Positions 25,758 through 38,892 of a DNA stretch of 64,000 nt are shown piece after piece. The stretch is from Osedax fenrisi (lineage: Eukaryota > Annelida > Polychaeta > Sabellida > Siboglinidae). Both the position numbers and the translations under genes were made by a program. The first letter of the stretch is position 1; each line of letters begins with the position of its first letter. The notes under the pieces were generated by a model that was not told the DNA's origin, searched no databases, and saw only the letters and a list, made by a program, of their open reading frames with translations. Where the stretch lies: assembly GCA_964019155.1 (NCBI GenBank), contig OZ025240.1, forward strand, positions 39,315,715 through 39,379,714. The letters are read 5' to 3'.

Positions 25758-27542
25758 GTTGAGGATAATAAAGGAGAGAGTTACGAGGTCCAGGTGACTA
25801 AAGGAGATGATTGCGAGGTTAAGTTGAATACAGAAGAGGTCAAGGTGATTAAAACCGGAAAAGAAACTAAACCTAAAAGGAAATATGTTAGGCGAAAAAA
25901 TGTCGTGAAAGAAGATTCTGAAGTAAAAGAAAATTCGAAAAAAGATAAAGAAGATACGAAGAAAGATAAAGAAAACACGAAGAAAACTCGCAAGCCCAGG
26001 GTTTCCAAGAAAGATAAAGTTGTTGCGGAAAAGGGTGAAAAGAAGACAAAGACGAGCGATAAAGATGCGGCGGAGAATAAAGATGAAATAACAGGAGAAT
26101 GTGTTGCTCAGAAAAAAGCTGCGAAATCTTCCGTGAAAAAAGTACGAAAGCCAAAAGCAACGGTTTCGACCAAAACGTCGACCTCTATCCCGACTACTAC
26201 CACTACCACTAATGCGACCACTACTACGACAACTACCTCTACGACCAGCGCCGTATCGAAACTAAAGACACCAGTAGCGGCGGTGAAACCGGGCCAAAGT
26301 GCGAAATACAGCATGGTCTACAAGTTTGACCGCAACGGAAACGCCGTGACCTCTAACAACGCCACCGTCATAGAGAACCGCGTACCCATGGTGGTCACCG
26401 ACGACGCTAAAGCTAAGGCCAACGCCGTAACGGTCAAGCGCAAGACCTACCGGAAGTTAGCCCAGTCGGCGCGCTGGAGGGCGGTCAAGCGGGAACCCTC
26501 TAACTCTGGAATGGGCGTGGCTAGCGCAGCGGTACGGTTCCAGAACCCGATCGGCGATCTAGACCTGGACGCTATCGAGGCGTCGGTGGCGGACGGCGGT
26601 TACGCCCCTTACGGCGAAGACGTCGATCAAGCGTTGCGGGCGTTCCACCGCAGCGTCAAGGAGAACACGCCCCGAGCACCGATGAGAACATTCCAGCGCC
26701 CAGACCGACCAGACATTCAACAGAACGTCGCACCGCCTCATCGAAAGGTGGAGCTGCCTACGTCGAGCTCTTACCAAGGTACCGATCTGTCACAGGACTA
26801 TCGTTTGCCTATAGCTTATTCCAACGATATGATGGGGTACAACAGCTTCTCAGCGGGGCAACACTGCGGAAACGGAGATTACCACCCCAGTCACGTGTAC
26901 TCGAATATCGACAGCTTCATGAGCGCCGATAACGGTGATCGACTACGCGATGTCGGCTATCGGAAACTAGTAGTCGAACAGAACCTCGGCGGTGGACCGC
27001 CCTCCGCGATGGGCGTGTCTACGGCGACGCACGCCACACGCGGCGCCCGCGATCTAGTAAAGCCCAAGCCCACGAAACGGATCGGCTACGTGGGGAGGAG
27101 CGCTCCCCTCGGGCAGTCTTCCTATCTATTCGTACCCATCCGGTCGCACCCCACCACTAACGGCTACAACGACGAGTTCATGAACTCCGACACGGTAGGT
27201 CAGCTACAGTACGTGGAACAACACCGTCAGTGTAGCCGACTCGACTTAGCCGACGATAGAGCAGCTGGAACTCTGGCGGAAGACCTATCCGACCAGATGA
27301 GGGCGGGCGACCCGGTCTACGTGCCGATGTACGACGAGGCGTGCGGCGAAGTAGTAGAAGTGGGCGTGGCTTCCTCTGGCTCCACCCACTGGCTAGACCA
27401 GATCGATGCCAAGCTGCTACCACCTTACGCTCCGGCCATACCGTTCAGGAAGTACTTCCCCTCTCACGTCCGCGAACAGGCCGAAGGGGACCTCGAGTTC
27501 GAAGAAGACCCGAACTGTAGTATCCTGCAAGAGATCATGAAG
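25758..27542 (+). CDS. Large internal exon of an unrecognised lysine-rich/low-complexity protein
   Basis: The open frame runs 595 codons from a CAG acceptor (25755-25757) to a donor GTTAGA (27543), phase 0 at both ends. The first in-frame Met is about 180 codons in, so a start exon must lie upstream. Order within the exon: charged Lys/Glu region with KPKRKYVRRK and SKKDKEDTKKDKENTKK; Thr/Ser-rich run (TTTTTTNATTTTTTTSTTS); basic patch KRKTYRKLAQSARWRAVKR; then 380 residues of ordinary composition ending GDLEFEEDPNCSILQEIMK. The second two-thirds is much richer in GC and CpG than the first and than the flanks. The basic patches suggest a nuclear protein; this is inference. I do not recognise the family. 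Confidence 0.75.
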
Positions 27543-27867
27543 GTTAGATTACGTAATTTTTTTATTATTATTATTGTTAATCTATTATTTTGACCACGCA
27601 ACTTATTAGTTCAATGTTACGATATTGATCGGCTATCATACATATGTCATATGTAACATATGTCATAGGTTTACGCTTAGATAATATTTAAGTATTTTTA
27701 TTTTAAATTTATGCTCGCAATAAAATGTATTATTGACATTAAAATCAGTTGTATACTAATTTTATATTTTGTTATATAATTATACCATTAATATATATAT
27801 ATATATATATATATAGACTATAGTCTACAACCTTACTACATACGTACTACCTATTTACATTGATTAG

Positions 27868-27906
27868 AAAGAAGATATGTACGACGAATGGATGGGAAGA
27901 GTGGCG
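27868..27906 (+). CDS. Likely next exon of the same unknown gene (13 codons)
   Basis: A 39-base open block between TTAG (27864-27867) and GTAAGC (27907), phase 0/0, reading KEDMYDEWMGRVA. It directly extends ...CSILQEIMK from the large exon with no frame conflict. The short length lowers certainty. No further exon could be placed with confidence between here and 42 kb. Confidence 0.6.
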
Positions 27907-28007
27907 GTAAGCAAAGTGTCAAGCGATATGCAAGCGATGACATTCTGAACTCGTACAAAGTTAATACCTGCAATATTTAAATTATATTATATATTTATAT
28001 ATATTAT

Positions 28008-28070
<63 letters not shown>

Positions 28071-28339
28071 TGTATTATCATGTTAATTGCAATTAAATCA
28101 TATTTAACATTAAATAATATCTTTACAGAATAAAAATGCTTCAAGAGTCACAGATTAGCCTACACAGATGAAATATATAAATTTACGAATTTAAATCATA
28201 TCATATGTATACTAATTTTTATAACAATTGTGCACATGTATATTATAACATCCTAATACATATATTAATTATAATGATAATTATTTAATTAAAATAAATA
28301 TAAAATATAAAAAACGGACAATTATTATTTACTTACATT
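27907..28339. repeat. AT-rich DNA with a (TA)n tract at 28008-28071
   Basis: Microsatellite and AT-rich sequence only. Confidence 0.65.
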
Positions 28340-30430
28340 ATCTTACCATGTCGAACTTGCTCGATATTCCACGATGTATTTCTTTCATTCATCTCGGTTT
28401 TACTATGTTTAGGTTCCGATAGAAGAACGTCTGATACTAGCTTCGCCTTTGATATCCAAAAGTGACCAATAAAATGCAGTCATTTTGATCGTGTGTGGTA
28501 TATTTGGTACGTTACTTTAGGCTTCTCGTTATTTATACTCTTTCCAGGACTGGTTTAGAGCGAATTTTAGCATCCGCACGACATTTACATTTTATCTTTT
28601 TTCTTAACACTGTCAGCGTCCAGGTTATCGAGCCATAAACTAAAACTGATTCCATTGACGATCAGAAGAAGTTTATTTTTAGTTTATCACATATTTATCA
28701 TATTTTTCTAATTTCATTTAGAGCGGTCAAGATATTTCCTAGTCTATTGTTTATGTATTTCTCAGTTGACCATACAGCCATTATACTTTAAACTTTATAC
28801 GAAATATTCTAATTTGTATGGTGTCAGCATTAGTGCTTTCTATTCCTTCTGTGTATCTTAGTTATTACACATATATTCAGTATTCCCGGAGTTGTTATAT
28901 CTGCTTACGTCTCCGTCTGACTATTCTGCTTTGTGAAGTAATTATTGTACATCATTTAGCACGTATGCGAATACCGCTATATCATCTAAATAATACGTCA
29001 GTAATATGTATGCATGGATGTTGTCTGCTATTTTTCTTTACGTGTAGGTAAGTAAACCCTAATTCCGAGGTATATTATATATATTCCTACATTATAAATA
29101 TTTGCAAATATGGAGTTCAGAGTATTTCCTCGATAGTTCTTTGTGATACCTAGATTTCCTTTTTAAGAAAATGGTATTATACACCCTTCTATCAACCTAT
29201 AGATCGGTTCTTGTGAATATACTCTATTGCAGCTTAATACTTTGCATCCGAGCTGTTGATTTCTGTTGTAAGATATATTGTAACTCTTTTATTTTCTAGA
29301 CTTCAATCGGTATTTTATCTAAGCCAATTTTTCTATTTTGTAATAATTGTATAGCTTACGTTAGTTCATATGTTGTAAAAGTGCAAGTTTTTATGTTTAG
29401 TATTTGTATGTACCTATATTCATATCCATACATAAACATAGTTATATAAACTCGCTATTTTTTCAGAGACGTTGTAGTGGATTTATCATTAGATCTTTGA
29501 AGTGTGAATGCTATAATTTTGTTCTTCATTTTTTCTGTTTTTGTTTGGATATATTACTCTTTTTTCTTCAGCTGATATCATTTACAGTTTTCCAGGAAAA
29601 TTGTCTGAGACAATGGATGTATTTTTGTTTGCACAGCGCTAATTATGTCTATCTTCCTCTGTAGGTAGAGTGACTGCTCACATTCGTATACCAATAGCAA
29701 ATATTTATACTTTATACTTTCGATTATATTTTCGGCTATATATTTGCTTAAATAAATTATCAATCAATCAATAGAGGTTATTTTGTACAATTTGTATATT
29801 CGATGTTTTCTTGCGATGGGTATGAGTCAATAAGTATCACGAATTTTTTTTATTTTGTGACATGTATCAGGAGTTTGCCATGGCGTAATTCATTTTTATC
29901 TTAGATGTACGAGGAAATATTGCTCTAGTTATTTCTCTGCACGCAGTTTCAAATTGGTCGTATGTGGATTTGCTGAGGTGTAGTATTTTCTTCCAGTAAT
30001 AAACTTAATTTTTTTATGAAAGAAATAAAGTTTTTGAATTCGTACCTTTGTTATGAAGTTTGTACGTATTACCGTGCCATTTGTAATGTATTCGTGTATG
30101 CCCAATCGTAAGGTTTAGTCATGCAGCCTTTATATTTGTATTTTCTCTTAGATTTAATTCCAGTCTATAGACTAGGTAGGCTATAGCAGTGACAATTCTG
30201 TGTTCTGAAGAAATACTAACAAATGAGTTATAAGCTCTGCAGTTTTGTGAATTTCTTGTTTATCAGTATATTGTCCAATCGAGTGTTATTTCGGTATAGC
30301 GACTCAAGTATCCATAATTTCCAACTTAGTTTTAATATTTTGTATTGAGACAACAAATTATTATCTTGTATACAAATCCAATATATGTAATCTTTTAAAC
30401 TCACGTCGTGTCTGATTGTCTCAGAATGCA
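28340..30430 (-). mobile_element. Decayed LINE of the same general type as the one at 43260-46090
   Basis: On the minus strand, frame-shifting fragments match LINE text in the right order: YLDDIAVFAYVLND (RT catalytic box region, about 28970-29010), TEYMCNN-like text about 28870, TIESVLVYGS-TWTLT about 28590-28660, and FIGHFWISKAKLVSDVLLSE about 28420-28490. These parallel YADDIALISQD, TIESILLYGSETWT and IAGHCIRHDDEVAHDLILW in the better-preserved element. The limits are uncertain; above 29050 the assignment rests on base composition only. Confidence 0.6.
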
Positions 30431-31555
30431 AGGTAAATGTGCAACCTTTTACAATGTATTAAACATCGATGTTATTAATATATATATATATATAGTAATA
30501 TCGTGTTCCCTAAAAAAGTTATAAACTTTACAAGTTATACAGTAAACTATGTATCTAATAATCATTCCGACCTACTCATTTACAATATATCGAATAGGCA
30601 ATACATTTTAAGGAGGCATTTCCCCTATAGGGGATTTCCCCTATAATGTATACATTAAATGTTTATTTACACATATTCAAGGATATTAATAGATATCGAA
30701 TTGCAGAAAAGAAACCTATATATGTATATATTATAAGATATGTGTATTCATGTACTTAATCAATTATTAATATAAGTATTACAAGTCGTGTATACGTAAT
30801 TATCTATAACAAAGATTACGTAACGTTTATAGGCAATATCTCTGTGTAGTATATTACATAATATTTTTAATAAAAATAATATATTATACACATTTGTTCT
30901 GTGCTTAGACAATATATCTAAAATATCCATATTGGCTAATTCATGCAAGTATAACAATTCAATTCTCATGTTTAGTTTGCCTAATATTAATGTATTTTTT
31001 TTTCATTTCCATTAGGGCGATATTTATACTAACTTTTATTCTTAAATTAATCGCGTCACTCATAAATCATAGAGATAAAATTGCCAACAACAATAAAATG
31101 TCATTATTTTGTTATATCCGTCACAATGTCCAGAAGTTAACTAGTCGTTTCGTAAGTATTTGATTTTATTACTCATCGAAATGTCCACAATACATTGTAG
31201 CGATTATCAAAACCATTATATGTTTTCCAACTATAGTTTTATTATTTTTATTAAATATAGGAGTGGTTCTTAATGACATATGTATTTTAATATAATGAAA
31301 TGGTATCTCTATGTATATACAATAGTTGTTATTGTATATATAATGGGTTCATTTGTTTTATTTTTACTATAAGTTATGTAGAGTAGTCGTAAGTGTAACT
31401 TTCTCTCAAATTCCTATAGGTATCAATTAAGGGTTCTATAGAAATTTATATAGAACTTAACATGTAGTGTTCATAATGCACATCCCTATATTATGTTGAA
31501 GATAATTATATATTTGTATAATTAAAATTATAGTTTCATTTAATAATATATTGTT
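30431..31555. other. AT-rich intergenic DNA
   Basis: A small palindrome TTTCCCCTATAGGGGA near 30617-30636 resembles abutted MITE ends. Otherwise nothing was recognised. Confidence 0.4.
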
Positions 31556-31785
31556 GGTAGACGGTTTTAAGTTGAAATTTGTTTTCATACATTTAAAAAT
31601 ATAATACAAAAAATCAGTTTATTGAATATATCAGCACTATTTTGAATAGTTAAAAAAATACTTACTTAGATTATTTATATAATTATGAATATTTTATTCA
31701 TTAAAATTTGTTTAGGATTCATATTTTCTGAGATACCGAGAGTGTCCGTATTCGGGTACTGTCCGTATTCGGTTACTTTCCCCTA
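31556..31785 (-). mobile_element. Truncated MITE of the GTCCGTATTCGG family
   Basis: Reverse-complemented, this matches the left ~230 bases of the element at 32508-33415 (GGGGAAAGTAACCGAATACG, then CTCGGTATCTCAGAAA). The opposite end is missing. Confidence 0.8.
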
Positions 31786-31834
31786 CCGATAATAAGTCTT
31801 GTATAACAATGTATGCATATAATATATAATATAC

Positions 31835-31965
31835 ATCACATTTCATCCGCGAATCGTGCATTGTTTGCATGCTACTACGCTATTCCGTTATCAAAGTGTG
31901 TTGTCGAAACAACGAGAATTCGCTGTATACGTCGATATTATTGATCTACTCGTTAAGGATAGGTA
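31835..31965 (+). other. Small higher-GC island, possibly coding
   Basis: One + frame reads LFRYQSVLSKQREFAVYVDI and continues to VKD, ending at a GTAAAT donor-like site. It has no ATG and no AG acceptor upstream within the open stretch, so it cannot be called an exon. Confidence 0.25.
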
Positions 31966-32395
31966 AATAATTATTAATATTTATTTATTTTAAAATAAAA
32001 ATATTTCGCTTTAAAACAAATTCCAATAACGATTCGAAATCGTAAAGTTTTATATTAATCTTGCTAACGAACACATGATATGCATTAGTAACTGTCCCCA
32101 TTGTTAACTAGGACAAGGGTATATCGACTACTGGTAAGGGAGACAATAGTTAGTTAACATCTATTACATCATAGCATATCATATACGGCTTATTGTATCG
32201 TATTAATAAATGCTATGTATTAGTGAAACTGAATCCTACCATGGTAGGTGCGTGTTTGGCGAATGTATTCTTTTATAATCGTATATTTATACTGTTAAAT
32301 ATAAGTAACTATAACTTATATTAAATATAAATAACATATAGCTAACTGGTTGCATCAGCAGGCTAAGACTTAAGTATTTAATTAAGTCAGTAATG

Positions 32396-32452
32396 ACATG
32401 TATAGCTGGCAGTATACTGCATACATGACGTATGTTCAAACCCCGACCAGAC
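32396..32452 (+). repeat. Possible tRNA-derived SINE promoter remnant
   Basis: GTATAGCTGGCAGTATACTGC resembles an A box, and GTTCAAACCCC, about 25 bases on, resembles a B box. A match by eye only. Confidence 0.3.
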
Positions 32453-32507
32453 ACATACAATAGGTATTACAATAATATTTAGAGGCGATCCTATAAAATT
32501 GTATATA

Positions 32508-33415
32508 GGGGAAAGTAACCGAATACGGAAAGTGCCCGAATACGGACACTCTCGGTATCTCATGAGAGGTTATAACCATAAATCCTACAAAAAAAATTGT
32601 AATAAATAAATATTCATAATTATATAAATAGTCTAAAATAGTATTTTTTATTTTTTAAGTATTCAAAATATTGCTGCAATTTCCAATAAACTGATTTTTG
32701 TATTACGTTTTTAAATTTATGAAAAAAAATGTCTACTTAAAACCTTCTCAAGAATATACAAATGTATCGATAAAATATAACACTATATTATTAAAAATAA
32801 AGCATTCTAAAATTATATATATAATTTCTATATTTGTTATCAAATATTCATTAAGTTATAAGCATATATCTAGAGGTCATATAAGTTCCTAATACAGACA
32901 CTCTAGATGTCTTAATATGGACACCATATGATCAATCAGCACTATTCTGATTTTCATAAAAACACGTACGTTATAATATTAATACCACCAATAAAGCTTA
33001 TTCTAAAATTGTATTATTTAGATTAATAAAAAATAATCAAAATAAATACATTATTAACTAATTAAATTAGAATAAATTGTTCATAACATTAATAATAAAT
33101 AATATAAGTGTAAAATTACGAACGTAACAAATTTTTGTCTGATCGATTCATCAATAATATATAGTTTATCTATTGTATATAGGGTGTCCGTATTATAACA
33201 CATGGAATTATATAGGGTGTCCGTATTCGGTCATGGGTACCGAATACGGACACCACCGTTATCTATGGAATTAAAAGATTAAATCAAATTTTAAAATCAC
33301 AATAATATCTATAATCATATAATATTAATATATTGTAATTTTTGAATAAAAATAGTGAGTCATAAAATGTTAAGACCATTTATTGTTAAAGTGTCCGTAT
33401 TAGGTTACTTTCCCC
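32508..33415 (+). mobile_element. MITE of the GTCCGTATTCGG family, full length
   Basis: TA|GGGGAAAGTAACCGAATACG on the left, and ...GTATTAGGTTACTTTCCCC|TA on the right. About eight copies of (TA/TC)GGACAC or its complement are scattered inside, notably GGGTGTCCGTATTCGG near 33215. Non-coding. Other copies: 31556-31785 (truncated, inverted), 57889-58758, 59121-60213. Confidence 0.88.
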
Positions 33416-34039
33416 TATATAATGGTTGGCTCTCATTAAAACCATGGATGCATTAAACATGAGAATATATAATATACACATTTTGATTTTCTGAATCAAT
33501 TATTATTAATAATAATTTATTATTCAGAGTTCTAACAGATCTAGTCGGAAGTACCACGTAATGCAATTAACCTACTCTGAATCAGCTTTCTCGGTTAATG
33601 CTCCGAAAAGATAGAATTCACTGCCATATGATATTCGTTGTACAACAACACTTTCATTGTTATACGTAAACTGTATTTTCATTTAAAATCAGTGTAATTC
33701 GTTCTATTTTTTTATTCGTTTTCGATTTATTTTTGTTTTTGTTTTTGTTTTTGTTTTTATTTTTTTAATTATCTAATTACGCCTATATATGCGTATATAT
33801 ATAATCACAATGTGTTTTTGAAGTCATAATAAACTATATTTTATTATTATTATAATATATTTGATTAATTATTATAATATTATTATAATATAAGTGAAAC
33901 TTCATCTAAGTGATGACATATTAGATTACAAACTTAATTAGTCGCGTATAGGTATTAATTAGGTTTAATTAAGTTTGTAACCTACGACGTTATTAATTAA
34001 TAGAGTAAACTATATATAGGTATAGTTATACATGCTATA

Positions 34040-34075
<36 letters not shown>

Positions 34076-34208
34076 TGTTATTAATGTTAATATAATGGTT
34101 TAATGGTAATTAGTATCCGAATAAAAGTTATTAATAAGTATGCATGGGCATTAAGTCGACTTATATTGCATATATTTAATATATATCACATACTATTATG
34201 CTTACATA

Positions 34209-34242
<34 letters not shown>

Positions 34243-35293
34243 TACTATATACTACATATGGAGTACCTACTGTTTATTAAGCTGGTCGAAGCTCTTAATT
34301 ATAATAGACATATATGTTTTTAAATCAATAAAACAAAATAGTATATTGTAATAAAGTATAGGACATTAAATTAATATTTAATAGATAAAAATGAAATGTT
34401 ATATATAAAACTAGTATTATTATATATAACATATGTGTTATATAACATGCATTAATTACACACATGTGTCACCAGGTGGATATACCCTTAACCTAATTAA
34501 TACGAAACATTTTCAATAAATAAAGAATAAATACATTTATAGAAATTATTGCGAATTAACGAAAAACTGTTAGTTATGTATTGTTATTTATTTATAAATA
34601 TATAATTTATTTATAAATAACATTATTTATAAATAAATTAATATTAAAAATGTATTTTTAATATTAATTTAATATTCATTAATAAAATTTAATTAATATA
34701 TTGTTAATAATTAGTAGCTAATATTAAACGTAATACTTATAATTACAAGTTAATACGTTATTATAAGTTAACTTATTATATTTTATTTTAATATAAATAT
34801 AATAATATAAAGTAAGTACTCATTTACATATTATACATTTACTATTAACAAAATGTTTAAATATATTATAATGTATATATATAGTAATTAAAAAGACTCA
34901 TTATGTTTGAGCTATATATACGTATTATAAAGTTAAATAATAACATATAATTCAAATTATTTCATAAGAATATGTCTCTCCAGTGAAGAGTATTCACCGC
35001 TTCACCGCTTAAACCCTAAACGGTGATAGAGTATCATTCTCTATGAAATGTATACATATTATCTAGAACGATACTCTATATCCTATAACATAATAGTTTA
35101 TATATATATGCCTATATAAAGGCTTATAGGTAGTTAAGTATACCCATATGTTTACACTATAAAAAGAACGATACGCATAGTTATGTAATTCTTGTAACTT
35201 ACTTCATTGTATTTAGTTTCCATGGAAACGTTGGCAAACGTATTACTTTATTAGTCCATATTCTATATATAGGAAGATATCAAACTGATAATA
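33416..35293. repeat. AT-rich intergenic DNA with short repeats
   Basis: (GTTTTT)n at about 33731-33762; (TA)n at about 34039-34071 and 34210-34239. A 17-bp inverted repeat GATTACAAACTTAATTA / TAATTAAGTTTGTAACC spans 33924-33985. No gene was seen. Confidence 0.6.
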
Positions 35294-35301
35294 CCTATAG
35301 G

Positions 35302-37631
35302 CAGGGCCGGCTTAAGGGGGGGGGGGGCAAATCGGGCAATTGTCCGGGGCCCCACATTTTGGGGGGCCCATGAATTATTTGAGACATTTTTTTTTTACTA
35401 TTTATATGAAAAAAAAAATTTTCTTAACTATTTTTCTTATATATTATTAATTCTAATTAAAAAAATAAAAATAATATAATAAATTAATTAAATATGAGTC
35501 ATTTAGGCCGATTTGAAGAGTTAATTTTACAAAAATTTCTAAATTGACACGAAGATATGGTGGAAACAGCTACATGAAGATTTTGGAGAACATGCTAATA
35601 GTGATAACATAGATCTTCTCACACATCTCTGATTGTTAGATCAAATAGTATGAAACCGATTGATAAATAATTGTTTGATAAACTAGAAGGTGATAAATGA
35701 TAAACGTATTAAGGTATTATTAACCATAGTTAAATCTTAACAATTTATAATTCTATAATTAGTTTACAAAACAAAAAGTATACCTTTTTTTTATTAAAAT
35801 TAAATATATTTTATAAGATATATTTTAACTATGATTTCTGATATTTGTAAAGGATTATATTGATTATAAATTACGAAAAAAACGATATTCTATATAGATT
35901 TATAATTGTTATAGTAATTAAAAAAATAGATATTTTCAAAATAATTTTTCTCAAAATAATTAACTTTCTCTATCTTATGCTCGTATTAATCAACTGTATA
36001 TATTCTCATAGTGTATATATTATTATAGTTGTATTATTACACATAATATATATATATATATATATAATAGTTTTAATTTAAATAGGAGTATTCTGCTTTA
36101 GGTTATTCCTATAGTATTGTTAATAATTTCTATTGATGAAAGGGAATTATGTACATAAAATGATTATCTTTTTCAACATACTATCATTACAGAAAGATAT
36201 TATATTTATTGAAACATATATTATTTATAAATATATATATAACATACATATAATACTAAAGGCATTTTTTCAATTATCCACCTATTACGTGCAAATGAAT
36301 GTTTAGATTGACATCACCCTCATCTATCTATTTACAAATAAATACACACAATGGCGATATTCTTATTGGAGAATAGGTGATAAGTTATCACTGATAACTA
36401 CATAATTGAAGAAATACAAAATTCAAAATATTATATTATATATCAGTGTACTTAATTCCATATATATCACATCGATATATATTATCGTTATTTATATCAA
36501 GTTAGGTAGGTATTATAGCCTACTATTATTATATAGATATTTATTGATTTACGTAGAATTTGTAGAATTGTACATTGAGATTCATTATCACATATGTCTG
36601 GAAGATTCAATGACATGAAATATATTATAATAACCATAGTCCATTGTTAATGGATTCACATATCTACACTGTGTATTCCTTAAATCTGGTTGGGCAAAAT
36701 GCCGTTAAATCTTCGACAAGTGTAGCAATATTCTTTACCTTCATCCCAAATCAATATAATTTATTTAGCAAAACTATATAAAGAATATATTAACATCTAG
36801 ATTAAAGAAGAATATAATATTTTTTATTAAAAGCATTATGGAATATAAAATGGTGATCGCAAGCAGATTCTTTTAGTGCAGTCTCTTGAGGACTTCTTAT
36901 AGGACCTAATTACATAATTTATATCTGATATTATATATGTTAAAATATAACTTAAATTACATTACTAGAGTCAATGTATTTATTCAATAAAATGCAATTT
37001 TAGAATTTGAGACTTCGATATAATGAAAACCGTGGAGCTAATTACTTTGTAGAATAAAGTCGATGAGAAAAGTATTGCAATTAGGTTACATTGAGATAAT
37101 AGCGGTAATACAAAATATTGATGCACTCTATAAATCAGTGGTTCCCAACCTATGGATCACTGAGTATTTTGTGTAGGTCCTGATCCAATTTCTAAAAAAT
37201 AATATAAATGCTTTTATATGCAAATTGGATTTATGGTCGAGAAAAATTTAAGATGGAAATATATATTTAAATATATGTATATTAATTTTTATATGATTAT
37301 TTTATGATTAATGTATAATAATAACAAAATAAAATTTGTCATTAGGTCATGGTATATTTTTTAATTAAGAATTATAAAAAAAGGGACACGGTGAAAAAGG
37401 TTAGGAACCACTGCTCTAAATATATATGCGAGAAAAGAAATTATTATGAGGAGTTGATTAAAGTATACAAACAAATTACAAAATAATTAGTATAATGATA
37501 ACATATGATAAAATTGAAGAGTTATAAATATTAGTTTTTGCCAAAATGGCCCATTTAATATGTTATTAAATTATTATGGGGCCCATGCGTTTTTTTTGCC
37601 CGGGGCCCATAGTATGCTTAAGCCGGCCCTG
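35302..37631 (-). mobile_element. Decayed hAT transposon with GGGCCGGC ends
   Basis: Ends CAGGGCCGGCTTAAG...CTTAAGCCGGCCCTG are perfect 15-bp inverted repeats. They are flanked by 8-bp duplications CCTATAGG (35294-35301 and 37632-37639). GGGGCCC runs follow each end. A transposase remnant is visible on the minus strand at 36620-36760 (EYCYTCRRFNGILPNQI, like the CF.C..F core of a TTF-type zinc finger). A second hAT MITE is nested at 37136-37413. Confidence 0.88.
37136..37413. mobile_element. hAT MITE nested in the larger hAT
   Basis: Ends CAGTGGTTCCCAACCTATGG and ...AGGTTAGGAACCACTG, flanked by 8-bp CTATAAAT / CTCTAAAT (one mismatch). The CAGTGGTTCCCAAC end is typical of Charlie-like hAT elements. 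It must be younger than the host element. Confidence 0.85.
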
Positions 37632-37795
37632 CCTATAGGTACACGTATACTGTCGTATATCTAGCATAGTGCAATACTTTCAGATACATTAAGTACACGA
37701 TAGTGTTAATAGTGTTAATACTTATATATAACGATTAATAACTTGTTAACGATTTCACTATACACAATTGTTATATTCACATACAAATATATATG

Positions 37796-37841
<46 letters not shown>

Positions 37842-38066
37842 GGCATCCCACTTATATATTTATTATACGTAATATTTTCATTCGTGTATATTGTTTTAAG
37901 AATAAATAAAAATAAATTAATAATATAATAATATAATAATATAAATTAATTAAATAGTAATTAAAAGACTTATCATCAAAGCAGACCAACTCTGAAAAAG
38001 GCTTTTAAAAACTATAATAAACAGTTAGTTTTTACTTCGTTATTAAATATACTATTATTATAATAG

Positions 38067-38100
<34 letters not shown>

Positions 38101-38843
38101 AAAATATGTAATAATGATATTACCAATGCATGCTGAGTAGATAATAAACTAGTAGTATTGCTAATTCATCATGTTATAATTCTTCCTCAAAAATTATCTA
38201 GGCCTAACTAAGTAATAACATATTATGACGTTTTAATGATGGTCATAATATAAATATACTAGGTATATATATATATATATATAAATGATGAATGCATATA
38301 TAATCCATATTTGGAAACCTATATAGGTTTAATTTTAAATTATTTACTATGTTTAAATTGTAATATGGTATTTATATTATAAAGTTGTTATAACTATTAG
38401 ACTTGTATAGTATACAATGTATACCTATAAGTAAGTTACTTAAAGGTACTGTAATATAGTCACATGTATGTTTAGTATTGTTATTGTTATTACATGTTAT
38501 TGTATAAACGAGTAAGTATAACAACGTTATTCTATACAAATAGTATGCACTAGTCGTCACTAATTCAATAATTATTATTATATTAAACAAGCTTATAAAA
38601 ATAAGTTAAATCGTAAATATAAATTAAATATAAATTAAACATAATTTAAATATAAATTAAAATCAAGAGGTATTTTTACTAAATTTTATTTCATTATTTC
38701 ATAATAGAAATGAAACTATATTTGTGTTTATATATATATAAATGTATACATATATGTATGTGCAATGCATGGTGATTCACCTCACACTTAACCATGGTGC
38801 ACCTCATACAAGCACATTTTTCATGTATATATGCATATCATAG

Positions 38844-38892
<49 letters not shown>

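Noticed and set aside
26108..26314. Valine-rich frame opposite the Thr-rich exon
   Set aside because: Antisense shadow of the low-complexity Thr/Ser coding stretch.
32114..32132. Possible tiny exon (DKGISTTG) between TAG and GTAAGG
   Set aside because: Too short, no homology and no phase constraint to support it.
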